From NCBI GenBank assembly GCA_936450465.1, contig OW388296.1, positions 14,195,867-14,259,866 on the forward strand: a stretch of 64,000 nt of DNA, written 5' to 3'. The notes beneath the pieces are model-generated. The model did not search any database. It worked only from the letters and a program-made list of their open reading frames with translations, and was not told the origin of the DNA. This document shows positions 36,395 to 51,700 of this stretch, in pieces (within the stretch, counting starts at the first letter, position 1; every line of letters begins with the position of its first letter). Position numbers and translations under genes: made by a program. Origin of the DNA: Gibbula magus. Its lineage: Eukaryota > Mollusca > Gastropoda > Trochida > Trochidae.

Positions 36395-38005
36395 TTGCAA
36401 CATTTCACGTGGAACATTGCCTTCTAGCAGGATCAAAGTGTACATTGCACGATAATTCAAATAAGAATAGATTCTGGTCACGTTAAGAGACTTGTGGAAA
36501 AGAGAAGTCATTACTGTTGGTAATTCTACTGGCACGAGGTGTGAACACTAACCAACAATCTCTTTGGGTGATAGACATGATTGCATGAGTAAAACGGTTT
36601 TTCAGTTAAGCAGTAAACGAGATGCAAATGTAATTTATTTTAGAATATGTGTCCATTAATTACAATTGAATTATGTTTTCATCCAACATATTAAGAAAAT
36701 ATGAATGTCACTTCACGATTTAAAAAGGTTTCAGCTATTCCAGGAAATAATCAGTCCGTAATAAGTTTTATGGTATTCCGGTTGTCAATTTTGATAAAGT
36801 GTGCCCTCACAATAAATAAATAAAGAGTCAAATATAATCATTGAAGGATAACCATATTTCAAAACACTTACGGAAGTATGTGGTATATTAAACCATTTCT
36901 ACAATGTATTCAGTGCACTTGTCTGTTTCCAAAGGTTGCAGTATAACCAGAGAGATGAATGGAGATATCAGTTCCATAATGTCCCACCAGGGTCAAATTG
37001 CCGTAGAGTAAAAGTGAGCACGAGACGAAAATGACGATGGAACGATTAAACGCTATGTGATGATTACAAATTTCAAAAACCCCATTAAGTATCAAATTTC
37101 ATCTGTTATATGATGTGTTTATCTTGAGTGTAAACAAAGAGAATTTGCAGAGAACGTTAGATGAAGATACCAGTTTCACATGTATCAATATGTTAAACTT
37201 GAAATTTGGTTTATGTTTGAATGAACTCTCCGAGTAAAATAGATATTTTTTTACAAAGATTCCACATTTTATTTGTTTTAAATAATAATAAGTTAAAATT
37301 TGACAGAAATGATGAAATACATAATAATTAACTGTCACTGCTAACCTTTTATGTAAAGAGGTTCAGATCAAGTATTCCCTGCTATGAACCAGAGAATATT
37401 CTGGTCACGTACAGATGTCTGCAGAAGTGTGAAAATCATTATCGTTGATAATTCTCCTGCACGAGGGGTGAAAACACACTTGATGTGTTTTCACCTGATA
37501 CATAATTGTACTTAGGTTGTACATTTGTTAAAGAACAGAATTGCTCAAGTGGCATCTTTATTCGAGTTACCTAAGAATGTGCATTTTGTTTTTCAAGAAA
37601 GTTTGTGAAATGTAAATACTGAGATTAATACTTACGGATTTATGTAAATCACTATGTGTTTATCGTTGTTACAATGGTATTGTTAAGTTTCTAGATAATT
37701 TCTATACTTTGCCGACTTTTGTTTTGTAAGAGAATGAGTATATCATGTCATCTAATAATGATGTATATTATAACTTTACATCGCATTTCAATCGGGTTTA
37801 TTGTGTTACCCGAAGCAGTTACAACGACACGCTGTTACCCTTAAGTACCAAACCACGTTCATTACCTCCTAGCAGGGTCAATGTGCTTTAGCAAAACATC
37901 GCATTAACTCAAATAAGAATACATTCTGATCACGTAAAGAAGTCTGAAGATAGTAAAAGTAATTATTGGTACCCCTTCTAGCACGAGGAGTGAAAACTCA
38001 CTGAA
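36395..38005. repeat. Local repeat, three partial copies
   Basis: The order AATA(G/C)ATTCTG(G/A)TCACGT, then AGT(C/A)AT(T/A)A(C/T) and (T/G)GCACGAGG(T/G/A)GTGAA, is seen at 36465-36550, 37390-37475 and 37915-37995. Copies 1 and 3 also share TTCTAGCAGG(A/G)TCAA-type DNA 60 bp upstream (36425 and 37868). Divergence is moderate. No ORF is shared. Confidence 0.65.
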
Positions 38006-40400
38006 GGCCTTTGTGAGCAATACTCATGAGGAGGAAATGATGTCAATAAGTCAAAAAGTTCACGAAATAAGCTCATCAAATGGTTAACGAAACTATGTTG
38101 ACAATCATGATATCGTGGCCAATACAGAATGTTTATCATATTGTTTGTCATCTTGACTTTTCCCTGATATTTGTTTTTCCAGAAAGCACGAGTTTAAAAG
38201 CATTTATTGTTCTATGGGAATTTGATGTTTCATCTATTGACTTGACTTTACATTTATGTTACTTAAACGTGAGTGTAAGGCAAAATATAACATAAATAAA
38301 TCACTTGAAGCAATATGTGTCACCAAAGATTGGAGGTAACCACAATTTCAAGGTTAACAACCATGCTGTACAGATAGTTTATTGAAAAGGTAACCGAGTA
38401 GCAAAATAAGACAATATCGATCATAAAATACGTGGCAAGTATTGATTTATTACAAATTGAGAGAATGAAATAGTTCTTGTCACGGAGACAACACTATGGC
38501 ATCACGGAAAACAGGCTACTAAATTTCACTGGCTTCTCTTAGGCCTCAAACATTTGTTCTGGTCTTTACAGGCTGACAAAAACTATGCGATGACGCGATT
38601 TTTTAAATTTTATTTACGAAAATATTTTGGGGGGAATAAAGAGACAAATGACAATAAAAAGCTGTCAAAGGCACAGATAAAAGTGATGCGCCGATGCCCG
38701 AGAAACATGTTGATGTGCTTCCAACTCTAATGTTAAGGTTCTGAGTTTGTGCCGGACATCGTTGTTGAAACAGGTCAGTTCCGCCTGAACTACCTCCAAA
38801 TTGAACTTTTGTGCTTTTTCTGCCTTCAAAAAGTGGTAGTATCATACAAAAACTCTTACCAAGTGTATTGTCTAAACATCCCCCACGCCAGAGGACTTAA
38901 TTATCTCTGGACACATATTTCTCCATACATTCACAATGACAATCATTTTTCAATCATTTGCATACCAAAAATTGCGAATCTGTCATATCAACGGGAAAAC
39001 CTGCGGGGGTACAGTTTGCAAGAGTTATGAGGATGGTGACAGGAAAGATCATCCAAACACAGTATCTGCAAACATGTTTTTCTAACAGTATTTAATTATC
39101 AAAATGCCAAACATATTTTCGAATAAATAAGAATCGATTACAATTGACAACAGTTTGATGGAAGAGACCAGCAACTACACTATTTGATGTTTCAGCACAT
39201 ATGTGTAAATTTCAACTATAATGGCTCAAGTTAACATACATCATATTATTAATTAAAATACATGTATTAATCATATGGCATTATAGTAGTTAATGCCAAG
39301 ACCATATGAGTCGGTAAATATGGCAACGCTGGACCAATAAAGGACCAGAAGTGTCAATGAGAGTCACTGGGCCAATACAAATCTAAGCATGTGCAGTCGC
39401 ACATTCGGCGAAAACTGTCGCTTCTACTCTTTGACGACTGCTATCATTTCACATATCTTGTTTACAATTACGGTTTCAATGGAAATCAGATGTTTTCTGA
39501 TGTGCAAATAGAAGGTTAAGGAGTAAATTAGTAAAAATGTAACTAACTATATACCACGTATTAACCGAGTTACAGGTCCTCGGGTCGTTGTACTGGCTCT
39601 CGACTTTGTCCTCATGCCAACACAACGGACCTCTGATCTGTAAGTCGGCCAATACGGAAATACTTAATTGATAATATCGTGTAACATTCACATCATCAGA
39701 CATAGTTCATACAATTGAACCCCACATTAAACACATTTTACTGTGTGGATGTTTTTTTTCTTCTAGTGAATGCATTTTGTATTTAATAGTAATTGGATTC
39801 TGATGCAATTCTTGATAAATCAGAACAGACTGTATAATCGACTATCTATAAGAACAAGTAATAATTCCATCTACAAGTTGGAAACAATGTCAGATGTAGG
39901 TCTCCGGGCATTTATCTACACTTTTGAAGTCAACTTTGACACTTATTTTCTAAATTGCAAAAGTGACTGACGTTGATTAAATATCCCAGGGCTTGTCGGC
40001 GACGGGGAGAATATACATTGTAGTCTGTAGATCTAGTTAGAGGAATGGGCTAGCATCTCTGTGGAGGAAGCGCCTGGATGTAAATTACACGTCTTCGGAT
40101 ACAGTTAATCAACGTCTGATTAAATTCCAAAGTGTATTTGTGCAACGCCCTGAAACAGATCGTCTTTCCTGTGTTATGCGCCATCACGCGATTATTCGAA
40201 GCAATTCTGATGAAGGGAATTCCCTTAGGGACCTGCCTATTTAGTGGTATTTCCCAGGTTGAGGTAGTGAAATAGTTCAATCTCTATAGATTAACCTCTG
40301 TCTCAAGACACGAAGACGCTAACCGAATGCGATCATTGTTTAAGGGCACAGGATGGCAACCAGCTCTAAATAATTAACAAGAGCAGTTTTTCTTTTCATG
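38006..40400. other. Intergenic upstream of the Rost gene
   Basis: No gene or RNA is recognised. GTTACAGGTCCT followed by GGGTC-GTTGT at 39570-39600 reappears at 50893-50920, so a small dispersed repeat is present. ORFs at 38603-38845 (-) and 38749-39030 (+) overlap and have no recognised family. Confidence 0.5.
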
Positions 40401-40407
40401 TGATCTC

Positions 40408-40482
40408 TATATATAGACATGCTCTGTCCAAGCGTTTACTAGATTTGAGAAGATCGTACTTTGTGGAATCGGCAGTCACGTG
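40408..40482 (+). promoter_or_regulatory. Candidate core promoter of the Rost gene: TATA-like box and E-box
   Basis: TATATATA lies at 40408-40415, 206 bp upstream of the start codon. A palindromic TCACGTGA centred on CACGTG at 40477-40482 is a canonical bHLH E-box. GC content rises from here to exon 1. This is a positional inference; the transcription start is not visible from sequence, and AT-rich DNA makes TATA matches common. Confidence 0.35.
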
Positions 40483-40620
40483 ACCCGCCGTATCCGCGTA
40501 ATAATTTATGATCAACTCTCTCTCAGTCTATCGACCAGTGGCGTACGTAACACACGCGGCTCGCGATGTCGTCTGCTTTGTGACAATTCGTGGCCAGCAG
40601 ACGACTTTCCGTGTGAGAGA

Positions 40621-40713
40621 ATGGATTCCTGTTTGCAATGTCTAGCGCTGGAATTTCAATCGGACAATGCTGGACTTGGACACGACAATCCGCCGGCATT
40701 TGTCACATCTCAG
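40621..40713 (+). CDS. Rost-like gene, coding exon 1 (residues 1-31)
   Basis: Encodes MDSCLQCLALEFQ through AFVTSQ, the cytosolic N-terminus. It ends in a complete codon before GTAGGA. The frame is open upstream to 40480, but only a GTG is found there and no earlier in-frame ATG, so 40621 is the start. Confidence 0.8.
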
Positions 40714-43700
40714 GTAGGAATTTAGCACGTTTCCCTTGATACTCTTTGATTGTTCATGCGGAATCGCAGACTTGGCGCTGAAATCAATGTTAGCACCGGC
40801 GGTGTTGGATCTCGTTTACTTAGTGTCCTTCCTAGGTGCATGATGCAACTAGTGACGCCTGTCCATGCAAATATCATTAGCAAGTGCAAACATTGCTGTC
40901 TTATTGTTGTAGGCCTATCCGTTATGCAAATACACGTTGTTACTGTTTGATCAAACATTTCTGTTAACATTCCCGAGTTTGCGCTTCCTATGCAAAGCGG
41001 AATACATCAAACGTTTTGAGAGTGCTTTATTCATTAAATGCATATATTTGATTGTAATTGTAACGTTCACAACTCCTAATTTCACCCAGGGCCTGTATAC
41101 ATATTCATACAGCGAAGCTTTTTCCACAGCGATGTTCCTTCATGAAGGTCAGAGTAATTTGGAGCTATTATGTTATTACAGGACTCAAATTGGATATGTT
41201 TAACTGTTTCAATCGGTGCTGGCATTTAGTTACGGTCATGATGACTACAACGTTAACTTGAATGAAACTATTTCCCTTAACGAAAATCATTTTAATCTAG
41301 ATTTATTTTTCAACATTTTCAAAGAAATCAATAGCTTAGATTCAGTACAATGTATATATGTATCTATAGATGATTATCACACTGTATTCTATGGCTTAAA
41401 ATGGGTGCAGATATAGGTTTAGGAATCCTGAGGTTAAATTTAACTCCTCACTGTATTGTATCATGACAAACCTCTAAGTAGTTAGTTAATTAGTTACACT
41501 GCCTACTTGTATGTGTATGACATGCTCTAATAATGTTTATTCTACATTTGGTCTGTGAACTCGTCATGAACATACTTTATAAAAGTAACCTATATTAAAA
41601 TTGAAACTCGGGATCCATTTTTATCGCCTGAACGTATCACATAGTGATTAAATTGTTGCAATGTTTCATAATTGATTTGTAAACCAAATGTCATTAGTCT
41701 ATATAAGTTCTCATACTATTTAAAGGGACAGTCGCACGTTTTTCGCTCAAATAAGTTGATAAAATGTATTTGAAAAATAATGTCACTAATAGTAAAGCAC
41801 CCTTTTCTCTTCGGAAAATCAAGTTAAAAAATGAGTGTACATGGTTCGGTAAAGCAATGGGAACCGTTTTTGTAATTTGAAAGAATAAACTGTGTTCATA
41901 TTATGTGCCGCCATGCACTTTTTGCTTCATAGCCAACACCATTATTACCATGGGCAACTACGGATAATGGGTTAGTGTAATAAGATGTTTACCGTAAATA
42001 TAAATGACATAAAATAGCATTATAAGTGGGAAATTTGAAAAAATAAAATTCGCGAAAAAGTGCTTCATCCCCTCTTAGCATCCGTAATTATTCAGAGACC
42101 ATTGTAATTTAAACCGTTAATTATTTATCCTACATGCATCTCCTCCTCTTATAGAAATGGTTGAGAGCAAGGTCTCCCAAATGTCCAGACGTTTCCGTTC
42201 TCAGCAGCTTACGTCGTGGAAAAAATCGAATGTCTGTTTCAAACAGGATAGAATATCCCAATGGCTTTGTTGATGATTAATGTGAACTTGCTGCGCGGTT
42301 AAATCCGAACAATGGTTGTCAAGTAAGCAAGAAACGAAGTTATTAATATTAATAGAGACTTCAAAGACCATTATTCAATTGAATGGTACATTGAATCGGA
42401 AATAAGTGTATTACCTCCTTTAGTTTCTACGGTATCCACTTGAATGATTTTCCGCAGGTAATAACTTTAACATCCTATGCTTTAAATCTCTTTGTTTTCT
42501 TGATCGATCCGAAACGGCAATTCTGTCTTTATGAACTGAACGCATTAACCTTTAATTAAGTGTCGAGTTTAAAGAATTATTGACTAATGTTTAAAGTAGA
42601 ATATTTTATTACTTCCTTAAGTACCAACTAATTTCAATGACATTAAGACAGCCTACGCATACTCCCACACTAGGTCGTCCGCACCCACATCCATATCATT
42701 ATCATGCTTCCTTCGACCAAGTTAACTTATTCCGTTTTTTGTTCATTTAGATATTTGAGAGTTACTTGGTTCATAAAACCGTTTTACGGCCTGTTTCTTG
42801 AATCCCTAGAGGATTCATTTTCTGAAATCACGTGACATTTTAATCGAGATTCATTCAAAAGGTAACTTGGAATATTTTGATATAAGCACATTTGTTAGAA
42901 CAGGAACTATTTTTATTTTGTGATTTTTATACCATTACTACATATTAACTGTTTCATATCATGTTCATTCAAAAAGTTAATATATCGCCAATATTTGTAA
43001 TTTTAAGTGGAAAGTACCTTACGTAACTTGACACAAATGCAATATGAAGAGTTCTTGGTACTCAGTGATATCTGACCTCCACACACTTTCTGACTACACG
43101 CACTACACACCAGGATGGAGCAGACAGGACACTATACCGTTACATAAAGACGACTCAGTATCTCCGTACCTTTCCTAGACATGATAATTTCCTTTGAGGT
43201 GGAATCAATTTCTCTATTTTCACGATTGACTTCCAGGATCTATAAGGGCTTTTAGGAGTACGGTCTGAAACACGAAGTCTGTATGCTTGATGCGTTAGAT
43301 GTGCGAGTCAGTGTAACATCTACTGAAACTTATAGTCTTGAAAAGAGAACTGCAAGCTAAGTAATGATATTCTCCCCATTGGAGTGTTTCAGAAGTCTTG
43401 TGACAAATCTCTACTTCCTGCATAGATAAAACATTTGAAAGCTATCATCTGTCTAGTGTTCTCACACTTAGACCTGTTCAGCAGGAAGCCGAACGTTCGG
43501 TAAGATGCTAGTAAGGCAATACTGTTGTGGTTTCAGCGATTAGGTGTAATGGGTAAAATAGGTTGGACATCAATGGGACCATGAGTGAAGGCACACTTGT
43601 TTAATGTTGAGCCAGGTAATTCCATTCTCTACCCACAGAGTTTCCTCCAGTCAGATTTCTGTAGGTACCACTGTTACATATCGAGCACTTCTCGGCTAGA

Positions 43701-46700
43701 AATAGAAGTTAGTTGTGCAATCAGCGGCGTTGTTTCTAATTGAACATTCCGTAACTGTCGAAATGACTTGAGATAAATCATCTGTGAGATGCACCCACGT
43801 TGCTTAATACTTAATAAGTGTTAGGCGATGTTTAATTGGAAAAAAGGATGCTACTTGTGCTGCAAACGTTTACACTAGGGGATTATGCGAAAATACATGA
43901 TAAAGCAAAGTAGGACAAACGTTGGTGATATAGAATTCAGACAAGTAAATTCTTAGAATAACTATACCGACTGAACCAACTATTTCGATAGAATATACTA
44001 AAGTAAATTCATTCACATTATTCCATTTCGGATAAGCATGGCCTACGCGTGTGCAATAAGGAATTGATCAATCTAGGTTTGCTCAGTGTATTCCCCTGAG
44101 AATATTTGATAAATGGGCACCATTTGACCTCTTGATCTGAGTTAGCCGATGGGAGGTCCTGAGGATCCCAAAGGTTCTTGACCTGAAGGCTTGTAGATTG
44201 ACCATTGTCATTTGGTGGAGACGTACTGCTGCTCGTTGACTAGATGATTTAGAAGTCAGTAGAAGCATCCATATCGTTCACGTCATGGTACACACAGCCT
44301 TAATGGTTTGATAAAGTGAAACGAACATTATTCATTATTTAAAATTATGACTCAGTAGTATCCATGAGGCTTGGCTTTTATACACACACTGATAAAGATA
44401 TGAATTTAAACACAGACATACAATGATACGTTTACATGGCAATGTGGTTCATATCGTGATTTATTTCATTTATCCTTAAACCACCTCATTTGATTTATTG
44501 ACAAACTAGATCGACAACACTATTTATCACTAAAGTGATTCAATCTGGGTTTCATCGTTCAATTTCTCACTAATAGAACTAATCTGCTTGAAAGATTATG
44601 TTAGTTCAATGATTATGCATAGTATGCACGAAATAGGTTGCTGCACTGTACCCTCAGAAGTAATGAAAAATGGATATTACATATTGTCCTTAGTTAAGTA
44701 GCGTCCCGACAAACCAAAAGCATTTTGAGCTTAAGGCATGTGATTTGAATGACCAGTGTCTCTCTTAGAGATACATTGCTAAAAGTTTGCTTATAATATA
44801 CTGGATGCTAATAAAACATCTTAGAAAAGCAGACTTGATTAAACTTACTGCAATTCTAATTTTGATGATGCACAGAGAAAAGACAGGGAAGATAGAAAAC
44901 TGACTTGGTCAGTAAAATAGAAACCTCTGAAATCGTTTTTGCCAAAAGTTCTCCTCGTATTTCATAGAAGTACTGTGATAAAATATGCTTTAGATATCAG
45001 ATTCTTTGGTTCTACGAAGACTCCTGGGAGACATGTCTATTACGCATGACAGGAAACACTTAACTGTTTGTAATTATGGCCCCGATTTTACGCCAGTTGA
45101 CTGACAGTGTATATTTGCTCACGTATCTGCTTCAGTCATTGCCAACGGTGACATTCTCACAGCTCACTTGTCAAGTGTGGAACTAATTACCATAGCAAGG
45201 TTGTACCGGTCGATAAAATGGACAGTTTGGATATCTGAACCCGCTTGGAAATTGCTCAGGGGCTGTTAGTTTTTGTTATAATTTGCCGGTGTGATGGCGA
45301 ATACATCACCCGCTAATTGAACAGCTAACGTTGAAGCAAAAACGATGGTCATTTATCAGAGGGCACCTTGAGGTTTAAACTATTTTTTCTCCTTAAAGCT
45401 GTTTTAGAATATTCTAAAAATGTCAGTGTTACACTGTGTTACTTTTTAATTCAGAATGTTGAAGATACGCCAGAACATCAATAATAATCTATATGATTAA
45501 ATTGTTAACGAAAACGAAAATATAACATTTCATAAATCAAATGAATACAATCGATTATTAACATTTTTATTTTACTTGTATGTTAAGGGTTAATTCTTTT
45601 GAAAAACATTATTTAGATGAATGAATAATCCATACACCTGACAGATCTTGCCAATTTATAAACAATAGATTTACCATAAATCAAAATTTCGTTTCCAAAG
45701 CGAAACACTTCCACTGGTAGATATCCAATCTTTTTCCATTTGCTTAGTAAACATCCCCTTGAGACTTGATATTTACACATTTATAACACTCAAAGGGGCA
45801 ATTTACTTAAATATGCAATCAGTAAGAATAATAATGCACATGGTGGGAAGTGTTTCAGATTCCTACTTTAAACTCTTTTGGGAGGCATAACTGTGGAGCA
45901 ACAGAGTGCAATATATCTTTGTATATATCTGTATATACATATACATACCACTTGTCCTAACATAACTTTATGTTTTGCTAGCATTGTTTTACATTTCGGA
46001 CATAATGTATATATCAGTTTTGCTCTTATCTATACACATATATCCAAGTATAACGATGAACGATCGATACAACGGCATCCCAGTCATGCATATCAAATAG
46101 TTACAACATTAGAATACACGGACTAGGTGTCCTAGTTCCACCATGTGTAGTTTCCTGCCCCTAGATCCACCATGTGTCTATAGGTTCCTGTTCCTAGTTC
46201 CACCATGAGTTTGTAGTATCCTGTTCCTAGTTCCACCATGTGTCCGTAGTTTCCTGCTCCTAGTTCCACCATGCGTCTGTAGTTTCCTGCTCCTAGTTCC
46301 ACCATGTGTCTGTAGTTTCATGTTCCTAGTTCCACCATGTGTCCGTAGTTTCCTGCTCCTAGTTCCACCATGCGTCTGTAGTTTCCTGTTCCTAGTTCCA
46401 CCATGCGTCTGTACTTTCCTGCTCCTAGCTCCACCATGTGTCTGTACTTTCCTGCTCCTAGCTCCACCATGCGTTTGTACTTTCCTGCTCCTAGTTCCAC
46501 CATGCGTCTGTAGTTTCCTGCTCCTAGTTCCACCATGTGTCTGTAGTTTCATGTTCCTAGTTCCACCATGTGTCTGTAGTTTCCTGCTCCTAGCTCCACC
46601 ATGTGTCTGTAGTTTCCTGTTCCTAGTTCCACCATGCGTCTGTACTTTCCTGCTCCTAGCTCCACCATGTGTCTGTACTTTCCTGCTCCTAGTTCCACCA

Positions 46701-48651
46701 TGTGTCTGTAGTGTCCTGCTCCTAGCTCCACCATGTGTCTGTAGTTTCCTGTTCCTAGTTCCACCATGCGTCTGTAGTTTCCTGCTCCTAGTTCCACCAT
46801 GTGTCTGTAGTTTCCTGCTCCTAGTTCCACCATGTGTCTGTAGTTTCCTGTTCCTAATTCCACCATGTGTCTGTAGATTCCTGCTCCTAGTTCCACCATG
46901 TATCTGTAGTTTCCTGTTCCTAGTTCAACCATGTGTCTGTATTTTCCTGTTCCTGGTTTCTAGTTATTTCCAAACGTTCAAATTATAGCCTGTATTGGTT
47001 TGAGTAATGATATGTACTTTCAAATTCATTCTCCGTCGTTTCAATGTCACTATATCATAGACATGGTGATGCAATGTTAGGATTACATTCGAGCATACAT
47101 TATGTTTTGTATGTCTTCTTCTGTATTTACTTTCTCATTGACCTTGAATTTAGACCATGTTCTTCCAACTATATCTGACATACAGAGTTAACTATTCCCT
47201 CTCTTAATGCTGGTGACATTATCAATTTTCGTCGACACATCCTGTTCTTCACTTGACATAACTTGACATGCATGATGTAGTCCACTGATGTGCCTGTGTT
47301 CACTGACGAATTTCAATAGCAGTGCGAACCGCTATCTTCAAAGAGAACTCAATATACCACATCCTTGTCATAATGTCCCCTCGGGACTCCTACACGTACT
47401 TAGGACCTTGAACTCATAATTCTCTGAATATCCTGTATCGCCACTGATTTATCGAAACCATTTCCCCTGTGGTGTATTGGTGCAAATACACAGATATCCC
47501 GTAAATTGATGAGCTTATGGTGGTAGAGTGTTATGTTTGGTATTGGATTACCCTTGATGAGAGTAAACTTAAGTTGGAACTTAAGTCATTCCTTCGAAAA
47601 GCAAAACGATAATAGCAGTACACTGTATTACTATAAAGATGGGTCGATGTCTGTTACCTGATATTGCTTATCATAAAATGTTGATAGTTAACAGAAACAA
47701 GCTGAGTGACCTTTCCGATGGCGATATGATATGGTAACTTGTAACTGAATGGGTCATTTCTTTATACGTTAGGTTAAGGATTCGTTGTAAAATGCCTTAG
47801 TGTAATTTGCATCTAGTTGATCTTACACTGACGAACCGAGAAACGTCACCTCAACTCCAAAATTGTTGATGTAATATTGAAATTTCGTCCTAAGAACTGG
47901 TTTGCTGTACATCAAACATTCCTAAAGCTAAGGACATTTTCAAGAATGATATTCTTTATATGCGTGAAAGACGAGTACATTTAAACCTATCGTACCAAAA
48001 TCGTTGGAAACGCGAGTGTATCAAAATACATCAAAAGACAAAGTTCCTATCATTCATGTGATGAATTGATGGCACAGCAAATGGCTTGCTAATCAGATAC
48101 ATTTTTACCATGTGCATTGCAATACATAAAGCTGGATTCTTTTCAGTGTAAAAGAAATATTGACCAAAGTTCGATTTTGGTTTTGCTTCATCATGCAAGC
48201 ATAACATTCATACAACATGGCGTCCCTGTTGAAATCAGCAATTACAGGTGGAAGCAATTGTCTTTGTGTGACAAATGCAGCTGCATTTTGCCGAATAAGC
48301 AGTTCTAACTGCCAGGGAGTGAGTACAAATGTCACATGCTGACAATAACTCACGTCAAACTGTGATGTATAGAACTGTTCAGATCTTGGAAAATTGTCCT
48401 AGTTGTCGGTACATTACTGAACATGTTCCTGAAGGAAGGCTGTATTGTTTTAGGTTTGGTTGTCGCACGTTAACAATCAGAAAGTGATTTTAAGTGCGAA
48501 CAGGACTGACTATTTATCATATAATACCTTTGAAGACCTTCTTCATAGAGACAAGACTGACATATATGCATACAGTAACATGCCCCGGGTTCAAAATACA
48601 CAATGAGTTGTATGATAATACAAGTATACATATCCTTCCTCTTAGAAAAGC

Positions 48652-48741
<90 letters not shown>

Positions 48742-51700
48742 CATATGAGAAATAATAGAAATGTCAACTACATAATTATACCTTCATAAACGATCTATGA
48801 CTGTATGACTATGCTCGTTAACTCTGAGAGAATCCTATGCACTCATAAATGAATAGAGTGTAGCATCAAGAACACACACTCCTGCGATATATCAGCTCCT
48901 AACTAGCTGTTACCAAGTCATATGTAACAAAGGCATTACTGTATTTCGTTTATAGTTTAGAGAAGTGAAATTTAAAATGAAAACACATTTCCAACTTCCC
49001 ACTTTATTCGACCGTTTGGGAAGACATCGTTTTTAAATTCACCTTTATCATTTGAACCAGTTGCTGGTATGTTAGGTGATTTCCTGGTAGTATTCATCAT
49101 TTGCAGAGACCATTCTAATGTTTTCTCCAATATCATGGTTCCCTTGAGAAACTCCGCACACTCATTGGAATGTAAATGTGTTGAACACCAATATATTTTG
49201 ATTGAATTTTCAGGTTTTGTAAGGATATCTATTCCTATCAGACAAAACCAATCCCTCGAGACCAAATTGTGAATCTGAATGCTTTTGACGTTAATTTAAA
49301 GTGATGGCAGCAGTGTTCTTTCTAATCAATTATACGCTACACTTTGTACCACAATATGACAATATGATTCAGATTTGTATACTCCCTAAATTCTTTATGT
49401 TCTTTACTTTCCGGATGGAATATACAAGTGCAGATGTTTATAAAACTGCCAGTTATTCCATTGTGATGTGTTCGTTTGATGACTAGTTAGTTTTCAAACA
49501 ACATTAACATTGAATAACTGGCATCGCATTTGCTGGTCATAAAACACATAGTGGTTTTGAAGGTCGAAATGAAGGCACTGGGTCATCATGATATACTAGA
49601 AGTAGACTTCCAGTGGCGTAATCATCGGCAAAGTCGATTGTACAGTAACAGTCATTAAAAGCCTACACAACTTTATCTGCTTCTTATTTTATCTATTTCT
49701 GTCACAAAACGAATTCATATTTACAAGAATTGTTGTACAATTTCTGTACATCGTATTTTCTCAAAAACAAACCCAGTTTATTTTCCAATTTTGTTACATT
49801 TTGTTAAACGAATTAAACGAATTTGTTCTCTTTCAACAGTGAACCGTCCGTATAAAGCTGGAATAAATATTTCACAGTAACATAACAAAGCCAACATCTT
49901 GTCCTGAGAGTAAATTTGTAATTAGTTTGTGAATTGCGAATGAAAAAAAGCAATAAATGTGTCAAATAATTTTGGGAGGGAATCTTGATTGGATAATTGT
50001 AAGTGTACAGTATTTACTGGTCGTACTTATGAGGCAACTGCACCACTACAGGAACCACTGATCTCACAAGATAATATGGGCCAATACTACTCAAGCGGAG
50101 ACCCAATGTGTGACAGAGTTATGTCAGTTCACCAATATATGTTATAAATCTGAATTATATGAAAATAAACTCTTAATGATGTTCACAAAATACCAAAGAG
50201 GTTAATTAAGTTAAATTTCCAATACTTAAAGGTGCATGAATCGAATTTTGATAACTTTTAAACTAGCTTTAACGTACTCCTTTGTAAGCAAAACATTGCA
50301 ACCAGCCCTCTGAAAATATTTACGTTATTCGTGAAAATACAGACTTTAAATGAAAGGGCATTCCCGCATTGGCTTATTACTACATATATAAATAGAAAGG
50401 GGCGTATTATAAGCGAGGTCCCGCAACTTTAGGATTGTAGAACACAAAGATGGCTGACAGATCAAGACTATCGCGAAAATCAATGCGACAGCTTCTGACA
50501 TGTAATCTTGTCAAGGTAAAAGCTTATGTCTCCAACGATTGGGTCCCCTAAACCCACTTGAATTTCGCCATTTTTCACGCACAAGCAGATTTCCTCCTCT
50601 GTTCTCAATCTGACAAACTTGTTCGTCCAAGGCGATAACCATCGTGTGTAAACGGTCGCCCATTTTATTTTGTTTACAAGCAACATGTGGGGAATTCCTA
50701 CACATATAATGTTGACGTCACGGATTGTGGGATCAACTAAAACTGCGATCAGTTTAGGAGGATACAATGCTTCGAGCGTGAAAATATGTACTTTATCGTT
50801 GATTTAAAATTCTAAGTTATACACGTTAGAAATTATATTTTAAAATGATTGCAAATATGCCTGTGCATCTTTAAGTATTTTCCTTCTGGGCAAGTTACAG
50901 GTCCTGGGTCCGTTGTGTTATCATAACTCGGACTTTAAACACAACCCACTACGAAAATGTTGAACAATAGGGTAGTGACGACAATACATTGTGGAGAAAA
51001 GAAAACTTTGCAATAACATGACGCTAGTATGGAGTAGAAAGTATTGTAGAAAAGTACTGTACAGAAAACATATGACAGTACTATGCAGGTTGTATAGAGC
51101 AGTGTGATATAAATCTTCTGTTTACGTAGTTGCAATGTTTAACTTTACAAAAACATGTTTCATTGATTATTGTGTTTTGTGTGCAACAGCTTCATCTCGA
51201 GAGTGTACACTTACAACTGTTTTGTTGCCATGTATACAGAATCAATAGAAACGCTTCTAATTATTTGAGCCTCGTACACACTGACCAATGTGAAGTTTAT
51301 TCGATGACATATATATTTTACAGAGTGGTATGTCATTGAAATAGCAACAGATATATACAAAACTGAGACTTTCATTACATTTAGATATGTTAAAGGATAC
51401 AAACATAGACATATAAATAAATACCTGCTGATAACAAACGTTAAATGAACACTTCCTGACCCTTTCTCCTGAGATTACTGTTGAAACCATTAATGAATCC
51501 CGATGAATTTTCACGTGAATGACATTTGGTACATGGTTGAGACAATTTGCTGAATGTTGAATTTCTATGATGTCATTATATACTGCATGTCATATGTTTG
51601 AAAGGCATGCATGCGTTAATGGAAGTTTAAGTTTGCAATATGTGTTCGCGGAATTGAACTGCATTGAAAAGGCCTAGGCAACTGAAATGATGTGTACAGA

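Noticed and set aside
40480..40620. Longer N-terminus of the Rost-like protein starting at 40480
   Set aside because: The codon there is GTG, and no in-frame ATG precedes 40621.
48972..49265. 97-codon reverse ORF as a gene
   Set aside because: No domain is recognised, it overlaps an equally open forward frame, and no splice or promoter context is evident.
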